In this document: in pieces, positions 14,636 through 23,177 of the stretch
Position numbering within the stretch: the stretch's first letter is position 1
How the letters are laid out: the number at the start of each line of letters is the position of its first letter
Assembly: GCF_001298265.1 (NCBI RefSeq)
Contig: NZ_LGSZ01000010.1
Location: 1 to 64,000, forward strand
DNA: 64,000 bases
Direction of reading: 5' to 3'
Origin: Allobosea vaviloviae
GTDB lineage: Bacteria > Pseudomonadota > Alphaproteobacteria > Rhizobiales > Beijerinckiaceae
Program-made: the position numbers and the translations under genes
Notes under the pieces: generated by a model
The model's database searches: none
The model's input: the letters and a program-made list of their open reading frames with translations, nothing else
What the model was told of the DNA's origin: nothing

Positions 14636-17614
14636 ATGCTGATCAAGCGCAAAACGGCCGATGTGCAACGCGGCCGCCTCCAGTCCGCGATCGCCGGGCT
14701 GTCCTCCGGCGTGATGGATCGCCGGGCCTTCCTGCGCCGCTCCGGACTGGTTGCCGGCGGCATCGCCGCAGCCGGCGCTCTCCAGATCGGGTCGGTCCGC
14801 AAGGCGGAGGCTGCCGGCCTCGGTCCCGCGACGGGCACCAAGATCATCAAGAACATCTGCACCCATTGCTCGGTCGGCTGCACGGTCAAGGCCGAGGTCG
14901 CAAACGGCGTCTGGGTCGGCCAGGAACCCGCCTGGGAGAGCCCGATCAACCGCGGCTCGCATTGCGCCAAGGGCGCCTCGGTGCGCGAGCTCGTCCATGG
15001 CGACCGCCGCATCAAATATCCGATGAAGCTGGTCGACGGCCAGTGGCAGCGCATCTCCTGGGACGTCGCGATCAACGAGATCGGCGACAAGATGATGGAA
15101 ATCCGGGCCAAGTCCGGCGCGGACTCGGTCTACCTGCTCGGCTCGGCCAAGTTCTCCAACGAGGGCTCCTATCTGTTCCGCAAGTTCGCGGCCTTCTGGG
15201 GCACCAACAACGTCGATCACCAGGCGCGCATCTGTCACTCGACCACGGTCGCAGGTGTTGCCAACACCTGGGGCTACGGCGCGATGACGAACTCCTACAA
15301 CGACATCCGCAACTCCAAGACGATCATGTTCATGGGCTCGAATGCGGCGGAAGCCCATCCGGTCTCGATGCAGCATATCCTGTCGGGCAAGGAGCAGAAC
15401 CGCGCCAATGTCATTGTCTTCGATCCGCGCCTGACCCGGACCGCCGCGCACGCCACCGACTACATCCGCATCCGTTCCGGCACCGACATCGCGGTGATCT
15501 GGGGCATGATGTGGCACATCTTCAAGAACGGCTGGGAGGACAGGGACTTCCTCGCCGCGCGCGTCTACGGCATGGACGACGTCCGCAAGGAGGTCGAGAA
15601 ATACGACCCCAAGACGGTCGAGGACATCACCGGCGTGCCCGAGGCGCAGCTGAAGCGCGCCGCCGAGACCTTCGCCAAGGTCAAGCCCGCGACCTTCATC
15701 TGGTGCATGGGCGTGACCCAGCATTCGGTCGGCACAGCCAATGTCCGCGCCATCTGCAACCTGCTGCTCGCCACCGGCAATGTCGGCGGCATGGGCAACG
15801 GCGCCAATATCTTCCGCGGCCACTGCAACGTCCAGGGTGCGACCGACTTCGGTCTCGATATCTCGAACCTGCCTTGCTATTACGGCCTGGTCGAGGGCGC
15901 CTGGCGCCACTGGGCCCGCGTCTGGGACGTGCCTTACGACTATTTCGTCACCCGCTTCGACGCGGTGCCGGCCAAGGGCGGACGCCCGGCCCGCACGGCC
16001 AAGGCCAATATGGAGACCTCGGGTCACACCTCGACCCGCTGGTTTGACGCCGCCAATCTGCCGGCCGAACAGGTCGACCAGAAGGATAACCTCAAGGCCA
16101 TGTTCGTCATGGGCCATGGCGGCAACACGATCCCGCGCATGCCCGATGCCGTGAAGGGCCTGGAGAAGCTCGATCTGCTGGTCGTCTGCGATCCGCATCC
16201 GACCAACTTCGTCTCGCTCGGCCAGCGCAAGAACGGCACCTATCTCCTGCCGATCGGCACGCAGTTCGAGTGCTCCGGCTCGCGCACCTGCTCCAACCGC
16301 TCGGTGCAATGGGGCGAGAAGGTCGTGGAGCCGATCTTCGAGGCCGCGAGCGACTATTTCGTCATCTACAAGCTGGCCCAGAAGCTCGGTTTCGCCGACG
16401 CGATGCACAAGAACCTGGAGCTGATCCAGGGCAAGTACGGCCCCGAGCCGTCGGCCGAATCCATCCTGAAGGAAATCAACAAGGGCGGCTGGTCGACCGG
16501 CTATACCGGGCAGTCGCCCGAGCGCCTGAAGCTGCACATGCAGCACCAGGACAAGTTCGACCTGGTCACTCTGCGCGGCGCCAAGGGCTCGCCTGTCGAG
16601 AACGACTTCTACGGCCTGCCCTGGCCGTGCTGGGGCACGCCGGAGCTCAAGCATCCCGGCACCCACATACTCTACAACACCTCGCTCGAGGCCAATAATG
16701 GCGGCGGCACCTTCCGTCCGCGCTTCGGCCTGACGCGCGAGCGCACGCTCGCCGATGGCAGCAAGGTCAACGATACGCTGCTGGCCGAGAACGGCTCCTA
16801 CTCGCTGAACTCGGAGATCAAGGACGGCTATCCCGAGTTCACCATGGGCGTGCTGAAGAAGCTCGGCTGGGATGCCGACCTGACGCCGAAGGAACTCGAG
16901 ACCATCACCTGGATCGGCGGCAACAACATCGATGCGGTGAACTGGGCCAACGATCTCTCCGGCGGCATCCAGCGTGTCGCGCTCAAGCATGGCTGCGTGC
17001 CCTATGGCAACGGCAAGGCCCGGGCGAACGCCTGGAACCTGCCCGACCCGGTTCCGACCCATCGGGAGCCGATCTACTCGCCGCGCGTCGATCTCGTCGC
17101 CAAATGGCCGGCGCGTCCCGACGAGCGCACCCTGCGTATCCCCAACCTGCACACCTCGGTCCAGAAGGCCGCGGTCGAGAAGGGCATCGCCAAGTCCTTC
17201 CCGATCATCCTGACCTCCGGCCGCCTGGTCGAATACGAGGGCGGCGGCGAGGAGACCCGGTCGAACCGCTGGCTGGCCGAACTCCAGCAGGACATGTTCG
17301 TCGAGATCAACCCGGAGGACGCCACCGCGCGCGGCATCAAGGACGGCGCCTTCGTCTGGGTATCGGGCCCCGAGAACAACTCGAAGGCCCGCGTCAAGGC
17401 TCTGGTCACCGAGCGCGTCGGCAAGGGCGTGGCCTTCATGCCCTTCCACTTCGGCGGCTTCTACCAGGGCCAGGACCAGCGCGGGAACTACCCGAAGGGG
17501 ACGGACCCGATCGTGCTGGGCGAGTCGGTCAACATCGTCACCACCTATGGCTACGACCCGGTGACCGCGATGCACGAAGGCAAGGTCACGCTCTGCCAGA
17601 TCGCAGCGGCGTAA
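14636..17614 (+). CDS. fdhA: formate dehydrogenase catalytic subunit (Mo/W-bisMGD, FDH3/FdnG-like)
   Basis: This 992-residue subunit oxidises formate to CO2 at a Mo- or W-bisMGD centre. It starts with a Tat signal (D28-R-R-A-F-L), so it is exported folded. It has a [4Fe-4S] site at Cys75, 78, 82 and Cys110, and the metal ligand is Cys200 followed by His201 in QARIC-HSTTVAG, where E. coli FdnG has selenocysteine. The FRGHCNVQGATDFG and GVTQHSVGTANVRAICNLLL-type motifs (read as shorter blocks) are typical of FdnG/FdoG and Methylobacterium FDH3. Insertion and C-terminal dinucleotide-binding domains are present and full length. It is followed after 15 bases by fdhB. No SECIS-type requirement exists because the codon is TGT. 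Confidence 0.96.
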   Translation: MLIKRKTADVQRGRLQSAIAGLSSGVMDRRAFLRRSGLVAGGIAAAGALQIGSVRKAEAAGLGPATGTKIIKNICTHCSVGCTVKAEVANGVWVGQEPAWESPINRGSHCAKGASVRELVHGDRRIKYPMKLVDGQWQRISWDVAINEIGDKMMEIRAKSGADSVYLLGSAKFSNEGSYLFRKFAAFWGTNNVDHQARICHSTTVAGVANTWGYGAMTNSYNDIRNSKTIMFMGSNAAEAHPVSMQHILSGKEQNRANVIVFDPRLTRTAAHATDYIRIRSGTDIAVIWGMMWHIFKNGWEDRDFLAARVYGMDDVRKEVEKYDPKTVEDITGVPEAQLKRAAETFAKVKPATFIWCMGVTQHSVGTANVRAICNLLLATGNVGGMGNGANIFRGHCNVQGATDFGLDISNLPCYYGLVEGAWRHWARVWDVPYDYFVTRFDAVPAKGGRPARTAKANMETSGHTSTRWFDAANLPAEQVDQKDNLKAMFVMGHGGNTIPRMPDAVKGLEKLDLLVVCDPHPTNFVSLGQRKNGTYLLPIGTQFECSGSRTCSNRSVQWGEKVVEPIFEAASDYFVIYKLAQKLGFADAMHKNLELIQGKYGPEPSAESILKEINKGGWSTGYTGQSPERLKLHMQHQDKFDLVTLRGAKGSPVENDFYGLPWPCWGTPELKHPGTHILYNTSLEANNGGGTFRPRFGLTRERTLADGSKVNDTLLAENGSYSLNSEIKDGYPEFTMGVLKKLGWDADLTPKELETITWIGGNNIDAVNWANDLSGGIQRVALKHGCVPYGNGKARANAWNLPDPVPTHREPIYSPRVDLVAKWPARPDERTLRIPNLHTSVQKAAVEKGIAKSFPIILTSGRLVEYEGGGEETRSNRWLAELQQDMFVEINPEDATARGIKDGAFVWVSGPENNSKARVKALVTERVGKGVAFMPFHFGGFYQGQDQRGNYPKGTDPIVLGESVNIVTTYGYDPVTAMHEGKVTLCQIAAA

Positions 17615-17629
17615 GGGGGAACTGAAATC

Positions 17630-18226
17630 ATGGCACGGATGAAATTCCTCTGCGACGCCGACCGCTGCATCGAATGCAACGCCTGCGTCACCGCCTGCAA
17701 GAACGAGAACGAGGTGCCCTGGGGCATCAACCGCCGGCGCGTCGTCACCATCAATGACGGCAAGCCCGGCGAGCGCTCGATCTCGATGGCCTGCATGCAT
17801 TGTACAGATGCACCTTGCATGGCCGTCTGCCCGGTCGACTGCTTCTACAACACCGCCGACGGCGTGGTCCTGCACAACAAGGATCTCTGCATCGGTTGCG
17901 GCTATTGCTTCTACGCCTGCCCCTTCGGCGCGCCGCAATATCCCAAGGTCGGCAACTTCGGTTCGCGCGGCAAGATGGACAAGTGCACCTACTGCTCGGG
18001 TGGCCCGGAGGTCGACCTGTCGCCGGCCGAGTTCCAGAAATACGGCTCGAACCGCCTCGCCGAGGGCAAGCTGCCGCTCTGCGCCGAGATGTGCTCGACC
18101 AAGTCCCTGCTGGCCGGTGACGGCGACATCATCGCCCAGATCTACAAGGAGCGGGTGGTGAAGCGCGGCTACGGCTCTGGCGCCTGGGGCTGGCAGACCG
18201 CCTACAAGGAAACGATCGCGATCTGA
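17630..18226 (+). CDS. fdhB: formate dehydrogenase iron-sulfur subunit
   Basis: The 198-residue ferredoxin-like subunit carries electrons from the catalytic subunit to the cytochrome b subunit. Four [4Fe-4S] sets are visible: Cys13/16/19/23, Cys55/58/63/67 with Cys71, Cys87/90/93/97, and Cys119/122/151/155. It is clearly shorter than E. coli FdnH (about 294 residues) and ends without the C-terminal membrane helix that anchors FdnH, so anchoring must rest on fdhC alone. It has no own signal peptide, so it should be carried across by the Tat signal of fdhA. AAGGGGGAACTGAAATC precedes the ATG. The compact form is that of the FDH3-type enzyme. Confidence 0.95.
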   Translation: MARMKFLCDADRCIECNACVTACKNENEVPWGINRRRVVTINDGKPGERSISMACMHCTDAPCMAVCPVDCFYNTADGVVLHNKDLCIGCGYCFYACPFGAPQYPKVGNFGSRGKMDKCTYCSGGPEVDLSPAEFQKYGSNRLAEGKLPLCAEMCSTKSLLAGDGDIIAQIYKERVVKRGYGSGAWGWQTAYKETIAI

Positions 18227-18301
18227 CGCGGGTCCGGGCGCGCTTCGGTGGCCCGTCATTGCAACGAACTGGCTCCTCGAAAAACGAGAGCCCGGAAAAG
18301 G

Positions 18302-19318
18302 ATGCTCGCAATGCGTTTCGGCGCTGTCCTCCGTCTCCTCTTCGCAGCCCTGCTGCTGACATTCGCGGCCGCCTCGCTGGTTCCGGCCTCGGCGCAGCAG
18401 GTCAATCCCACCGCCAAGTCGGTGACGGAGCAGCAGTTCCTGGACGCGCTGAAGGGCAACCCCTCAGCCGAGCTGCAGGGACGCATTACCATCCCCGACC
18501 AGAAGGCCGCGACCCTGGAGCGGCCTGCCGGCCGCGAGTGGCGCGCCTTCCACCAGGGCACGATGCTGCGCATCGCCGCCATCGCCGTCCTCGGCACGCT
18601 GCTTGCGCTCGTCGCGTTCTATCTGATCCGCGGCCGCATCGAGATCGCAGCCGGCCCGGCCGGTCGCACCATCACCCGTTTCAACGGCTTCGAGCGCTTC
18701 ATGCACTGGCTGACGGCGGCCTGCTTCCTCGTGCTGGCCCTGTCGGGACTGAACGTCACCTTCGGCAAGCTCGTGCTCCTGCCGCTGATCGGTCCGCAGG
18801 CCTTCACCAACATCTCGGTGGTGGCGAAGTGGGCGCATAATTTCCTCGCCTGGCCTTTCATGCTCGGCGTCGCCCTGATGTTCGTGGTCTGGATCAAGGA
18901 CAACATCCCCAGCACGGTCGATCTGCGCTGGTTCGCGGCTGGTGGCGGCATCGTCGGCAAGGGCCATCCCCCGTCGAAACGCTTCAACGGCGGCCAGAAG
19001 ATCGTGTTCTGGAGCGTCGTCCTCGGCGGTGCCGCACTGTCGGTCTCAGGCTTCTACCTGCTGTTCCCCTTCTATGCGGGGGGCGTCCTGAACCTCCAAT
19101 TCTGGAACGTCGTGCACGGCATCGTCTCGGTGCTGATGGTCGCGATGATCCTCGGCCACATCTATATCGGCACGATCGGCATGGAAGGCGCCTTCGACGC
19201 GATGGGCTCCGGCGAGGTCGATCTCAACTGGGCCAAGGCGCATCATTCGCTCTGGGCTGAGGAGGAAATCCAGAAGGGTGAGGTCAATGGCGGGCCGAGG
19301 CTGCAGCCCGCGGAGTGA
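18302..19318 (+). CDS. fdhC: formate dehydrogenase cytochrome b subunit
   Basis: The 338-residue membrane subunit binds two b hemes and reduces quinone. An N-terminal signal sequence (about 1-31, ending ASAQQ) is followed by a periplasmic segment, then a first helix (about 90-108) and a four-helix cytochrome b domain. The likely heme ligands are His135 (ERFMHW), His179 (WAHN), His272 (VVHG) and His286 (LGHIY). An extra N-terminal region of about 85 residues before the first helix exceeds the E. coli FdnI layout. Starts at 18302 or 18311 are both possible; GGAAAAGG at 18293-18300 is better spaced for 18311. It closes the fdhABC operon and is followed by a terminator. Confidence 0.93.
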   Translation: MLAMRFGAVLRLLFAALLLTFAAASLVPASAQQVNPTAKSVTEQQFLDALKGNPSAELQGRITIPDQKAATLERPAGREWRAFHQGTMLRIAAIAVLGTLLALVAFYLIRGRIEIAAGPAGRTITRFNGFERFMHWLTAACFLVLALSGLNVTFGKLVLLPLIGPQAFTNISVVAKWAHNFLAWPFMLGVALMFVVWIKDNIPSTVDLRWFAAGGGIVGKGHPPSKRFNGGQKIVFWSVVLGGAALSVSGFYLLFPFYAGGVLNLQFWNVVHGIVSVLMVAMILGHIYIGTIGMEGAFDAMGSGEVDLNWAKAHHSLWAEEEIQKGEVNGGPRLQPAE

Positions 19319-19383
19319 CGTCGAACGCCTGCGTCGCGACGACATGCAGGCTTGACCGCGCCCGCCAATCCGAAAGATGACAG

Positions 19384-19414
19384 CCGGGCGCCCCTCGCGC
19401 CCGGTTTCTTTTTG
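19384..19414 (+). terminator. rho-independent terminator after fdhC
   Basis: CCGGGCG (19384-19390) pairs with CGCCCGG (19398-19404) around a 7-base loop and is followed by TTTCTTTTT. It separates the fdh operon from mobB-moeA, although read-through to mobB is possible. Confidence 0.85.
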
Positions 19415-19443
19415 GCCGGCATTGTTTTGGACAAAGGCTCTCG

Positions 19444-19974
19444 ATGCGCGTGATCGGTTTGGCGGGATGGAGCGGCGCGGGCAAGACCACCGTCGTGACC
19501 CGCGTCATTCCCGAACTGGCCAGGCGCGGCGTCTTTGTCTCGACGCTCAAGCACGCCCACCACGCCTTCGATCTCGATACGCCGGGCAAGGATTCCCATG
19601 CCCATCGCGAGGCCGGCGCGCGGGAGGTGCTGATCTCGTCGGAGCGCCGCTGGGCGCTGATGCGCGAATTGCGGGAAGAGCCGGAAGCCTCGCTGTCTGA
19701 GCTGCTCGCGCGCCTGTCGCCGGTCGATCTCGTCATCATCGAGGGCTTCAAGCGCGAGGCCCATGCCAAGATCGAGATCCATCGCGCCGCCAACGGCAAG
19801 CCGCCGCTGCATCCCGGCGATGAGACGATCGTGGCCATCGCGAGCGACATCGCCTTCCCCGAAGCCGGCCGACCCGTCGTCGCCCTCGACGACATCGCGG
19901 CCATCGCCGATATCATGCTGGCGCAGGCCCAGCCGCTCGCCGCTGTACTGGCGCGGGCAGGCTCGCAGGAGTGA
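19444..19974 (+). CDS. mobB: molybdopterin-guanine dinucleotide biosynthesis adaptor MobB
   Basis: MobB is a GTP-binding P-loop protein that helps MobA in MGD formation. The 176-residue product has a Walker A at residues 8-15 (GWSGAGKT), the family LKHAHHAFDLDTPGKDSHAH segment with its GKDS-H pattern, a VLISSERRWAL region, and a VDLVIIEGFK Walker B-like strand. Length is typical of the family. It begins 30 bases after the fdhC terminator and is followed after 7 bases by moeA, so the two form a cofactor operon supplying the adjacent formate dehydrogenase. Confidence 0.95.
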   Translation: MRVIGLAGWSGAGKTTVVTRVIPELARRGVFVSTLKHAHHAFDLDTPGKDSHAHREAGAREVLISSERRWALMRELREEPEASLSELLARLSPVDLVIIEGFKREAHAKIEIHRAANGKPPLHPGDETIVAIASDIAFPEAGRPVVALDDIAAIADIMLAQAQPLAAVLARAGSQE

Positions 19975-19981
19975 CCGAGCC

Positions 19982-21238
19982 ATGGCGCAACTGAGCCGGG
20001 ACAGCGAGGCCTTCGGCGGCGCGCTGATGACGCTGGAACAGGCCGGCGAGCGGGTCGTGGCGCTGGTCCAGCCGGTCTCCGGCACGCAGGTCCTGGCGCT
20101 CGCCGACGCTGACGGCCGCGTCCTGGCGCAGGATGTCGTCGCCGGGCTCGACCTGCCGCCCTTCGCCAATTCGGCGGTGGATGGCTATGCCGTGCGCTTC
20201 GCCGATCTCGCCACCGCAGGCGAGACGCGGCTGCCCGTCGCGGGCCGTGTCGCGGCCGGCGCGGATGCCGGCGGCGTAACGACGAGCGGCGTCGCGGTTC
20301 GCGTCTTCACCGGCGCGCCGATGCCTGATGGCGCCGACACCGTCTTCATGCAGGAGGATGTCGCGCTCGACGAGGGCGTCGCGATCCTTCCCGCTGGCCT
20401 CGGGTCGGGCGCGAACGCCCGCCCGGCCGGCGAGGACATCGCGCGCGGAACCGTCGCGGCGATGGCAGGCCAGCGCCTGCGCCCGCAGGATCTCGCGCTG
20501 CTCTCGGCACTCGGCCTGATCGAGGTCACGGTCCGGCGCAGGCCGCGCGTCGCCGTGTTCTCGACCGGCGACGAGTTGGCGGAGCCGGGCGCGCCGCTGG
20601 CGCCGGCGGCGATTTACGATGCCAACCGTGCCTTGCTGCGCGCGATGATCGCCCGTGCGGGCGCGGAGGTGATCGATCTCGGCATCCTGCGCGACGAGCG
20701 CGACAGCCTGGCGCAAAATCTGGCGCGCGCGGCGGGCGATTGCGACCTCGTCCTGACCTCGGGCGGCGTCTCGACCGGGGAGGAGGACCACGTCAAGGCA
20801 GCCGTCGAGCGCGAGGGTGAACTCGCCTTCTGGCGCATCGGCATCAAGCCCGGCCGTCCGGTGGCGCTGGGTCGGATCGGCGCGACGCCCTTCATCGGAC
20901 TTCCCGGAAATCCGGTCGCGGTGTTCGTCACCTTCGCCTTCGTGGCAAGGGCGCTGATCGCTCGGCTGGCCGGCACGCAGCCGGTCCGGCCGATGGCGCT
21001 GCCGGTCAGGCTCGGCTTCGCCTACCGCAAGAAGGAAGGCCGGCGCGAATATGTCCGCGTCTCGCTGGAGCCCACCGCTGACGGCGTGATGGTCGCGCGC
21101 AAGCATCCGCAGGACGGCGCAGGGGTGCTGACCTCGCTGACCCGCACCGACGGCCTCGTCGAATTGGCGGAGAGCCTCACTGCGATCCCCGAAGGCACGG
21201 TCGTGCCGTTCCTGGCCTATGGTTCGCTCGTCGGCTGA
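19982..21238 (+). CDS. moeA: molybdopterin molybdenumtransferase MoeA
   Basis: MoeA inserts molybdate into adenylylated molybdopterin. The 418-residue protein has the four-domain MoeA layout: an N-terminal LPPFANSAVDGYAV segment, a GAPMPDGADTVFMQED motif, the MoCF_biosynth domain with VFSTGDEL, YDANRALLRAMI and DLVLTSGGVSTGEEDHV, a FIGLPGNPVAVFVTF region, and a C-terminal beta domain. The ATG at 19982 follows mobB closely; a longer in-frame reading starts inside mobB and is rejected. It is convergent, with a 13-base gap, to the TIGR02186 gene. Confidence 0.95.
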   Translation: MAQLSRDSEAFGGALMTLEQAGERVVALVQPVSGTQVLALADADGRVLAQDVVAGLDLPPFANSAVDGYAVRFADLATAGETRLPVAGRVAAGADAGGVTTSGVAVRVFTGAPMPDGADTVFMQEDVALDEGVAILPAGLGSGANARPAGEDIARGTVAAMAGQRLRPQDLALLSALGLIEVTVRRRPRVAVFSTGDELAEPGAPLAPAAIYDANRALLRAMIARAGAEVIDLGILRDERDSLAQNLARAAGDCDLVLTSGGVSTGEEDHVKAAVEREGELAFWRIGIKPGRPVALGRIGATPFIGLPGNPVAVFVTFAFVARALIARLAGTQPVRPMALPVRLGFAYRKKEGRREYVRVSLEPTADGVMVARKHPQDGAGVLTSLTRTDGLVELAESLTAIPEGTVVPFLAYGSLVG

Positions 21239-21251
21239 GCGGGTTTCGCCG

Positions 21252-22025
21252 TCAGTCCCGCCGGAAGACGACGCTGGCGAGCCAGCCGAGCAGCAGCGCC
21301 AGGATCACCGTGACGAGCCCGTAGAGCAGGGGCAGGTCGTGGGCGCCGGACGCGAGGCGCTGTTCCATGCCGCTCTTGACCACCTCGAAATTGGTGCTCT
21401 GGCGCGCCAGCGGCACGCCGCCGGCATAGAGCACGATGTCGATCTCGTAGGAGCCGGTCGGCGCGGTTGCGGGCACGTCGATCGGGGCGCTGAACATCGT
21501 GTTGGAGAGAAAGGTCACGCCCCGTTCTTCCGACGAATAGAGCCCCTTGTCGGAGAGGATGCGGATCAACCCATCCTGAAAGCGCGCCGTCGTCACGTCG
21601 AGATCGAGCGCCGCGTCCTTGCGCTGCTGGGCGTTCTCCAGCCCGATGCGCTCGCGCCGAGCGCTGTCTGCGCTGAGGATGTCGCTGAGCGGCCGGTTGC
21701 TCGCGACGGTCAGGAACAGGGAGGAGTCCGGGAAGCGGCGCTGGGTGCGGTTGATCCAGATCGGCCCGAGCCTCTCCTTTTCGCGCACGAGCAGCATGCG
21801 TTTTGGCCCGCGGACGGTGACGACGATGTCGTAGGGGTCGCCGCGGGCAACCGTGCGCCCGTCGCGCTCGACCACGCCGAAGACGGTGAGCTGGCTGCCC
21901 GTGTAGTTCGAGGTGATCTGGATCTGGTGGCTCGACATCGCCGCGATCAGCGTCTCGGCGTGCGCAGGGGCGGCCGCTCCGATCACGAGCGCCAGCATCG
22001 CGATGAACTGCATCAGCCGGTTCAT
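21252..22025 (-). CDS. TIGR02186 family membrane-anchored protein
   Basis: The 257-residue product has an N-terminal signal peptide (to about residue 23, AHAET), a beta-rich periplasmic body with an ITSNYTGSQLTVFG strand, and a C-terminal membrane helix (about 230-252) ending in RRD. The pattern is that of TIGR02186, a family I know as a genetic partner of TauE/SafE permeases with no defined activity. Its start overlaps the stop of the TauE gene (22022-22025, ATGA), so the two are translationally coupled. A periplasmic accessory of the permease is the simplest reading. Confidence 0.82.
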   Translation of the reverse strand: MNRLMQFIAMLALVIGAAAPAHAETLIAAMSSHQIQITSNYTGSQLTVFGVVERDGRTVARGDPYDIVVTVRGPKRMLLVREKERLGPIWINRTQRRFPDSSLFLTVASNRPLSDILSADSARRERIGLENAQQRKDAALDLDVTTARFQDGLIRILSDKGLYSSEERGVTFLSNTMFSAPIDVPATAPTGSYEIDIVLYAGGVPLARQSTNFEVVKSGMEQRLASGAHDLPLLYGLVTVILALLLGWLASVVFRRD

Positions 22026-22951
22026 CGCGCGCTGTCCGAGAGGATCACCGAGAACGGCTCGCTCGGCGGAATGAACAGCTCGATCGCGAAACGCAGACCG
22101 ACGGAGAGGATCAGCAATGCCAGCAGGAGCCGGAAGGATTCGACGTTGAGGTTGCGCGCCGCGCGGCCGCCGAACTGGGCGCCGATGACGCCGCCGAGGA
22201 GCAAGAGGATCGCGAGGAGGATATCGACCGACTGGTTGGTCAGCGCGTGCAGGATCGTCGCGCCCGTCATCGTCATCAGGATCTGGAAGAGTGACGTGCC
22301 GACGACGACGGCGGTCGGGATGCGGAAGAAGTAGATCAGCGCCGGCACCAGGATGAAGCCGCCGCCGACGCCCAGCACCGCACCGATGAAGCCGATCACG
22401 ACGGCCAGAAGCGCGATCGGGATCGCGCTGCAATAGAGCTGGGAGCGCGGGAAGCGCATCCGCCAGGGCAGGCCCATCCACCAGGGATGCGTGCCCGCAC
22501 GGCGTCGCAGCCGTGCCGGCTTGCCGGCCCTGATGCGCAGCATGGCCCGCAGGGCTCCATAGAGCATCAGCCCGCCGATGATGGTGAACAGCGTCACATA
22601 GGACAAGGTGATGACGAGCTCGAGCTGGCCCAGCCGCCGCATCGAGTTGAAGAACAGCACGCCGAGCAGCGTGCCCAGAATGCCGCCCGCGACGAGGATG
22701 CCGCCGAGCTTGAAGTCGAGCGCCCGTCTTCGCCAGTAGGTCAGGACGCCGGTGGTCGAGGAGCCCGCGACCTGCGCCGCGACGGTCGCGACGGCGACGG
22801 CGGGAGGAATGTCGAGGAAGATCAGCAGGGGCGTCAGCAGGAATCCGCCGCCGACGCCGAACAGGCCGGATATGAAACCGACCGCGCCGCTGAGCGCCAG
22901 CACCGTGAGGATGCTGATCGGCAGTTCGGCGATCGGGAGGTAGATCTGCAC
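22022..22951 (-). CDS. TauE/SafE family sulfite/anion exporter
   Basis: This 309-residue polytopic protein has two repeated TauE-type halves. Each has a GAVGFISGLFGVGGGFLLTP or IGAVLGVGGGFILVPAL-like motif (GVGGGF in both), with about eight membrane segments in all. TauE/SafE proteins are thought to export sulfite, sulfoacetate or related anions. A cytoplasmic loop between the halves is Arg-rich. The gene leads a two-gene unit with the TIGR02186 partner. There is no sulfonate-degradation gene nearby, so the substrate is open; sulfur from Mo-cofactor thiolation is not a likely source. Confidence 0.88.
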   Translation of the reverse strand: MQIYLPIAELPISILTVLALSGAVGFISGLFGVGGGFLLTPLLIFLDIPPAVAVATVAAQVAGSSTTGVLTYWRRRALDFKLGGILVAGGILGTLLGVLFFNSMRRLGQLELVITLSYVTLFTIIGGLMLYGALRAMLRIRAGKPARLRRRAGTHPWWMGLPWRMRFPRSQLYCSAIPIALLAVVIGFIGAVLGVGGGFILVPALIYFFRIPTAVVVGTSLFQILMTMTGATILHALTNQSVDILLAILLLLGGVIGAQFGGRAARNLNVESFRLLLALLILSVGLRFAIELFIPPSEPFSVILSDSAR

Positions 22952-23177
22952 CTCTGCTCCTCATGCGCCGCTGCGCTGGACGACAGGCCGACGGCGGCTG
23001 ACGCCACTATGCACCGATCCCGTTAAGGCAAGATGCCGAGGCGGAGAGGCGATCGCGAACGCCGGCGACGATAGCTTGTCCTGATGGCGCGCCAACGCGT
23101 CGAAACCATGACGGCCGCCCCCGTCGCGAGGCTTGGGTTGCGAACGCCGCGTTGCAGTCGCTTCCCGGCCCGGCCCA

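Noticed and set aside
14609..18259. 1216-residue open frame antisense to fdhA-fdhB
   Set aside because: It lies opposite well-supported genes; its product is a His/Asp/Arg-rich shadow translation with no fold features. High GC makes such long antisense frames common.
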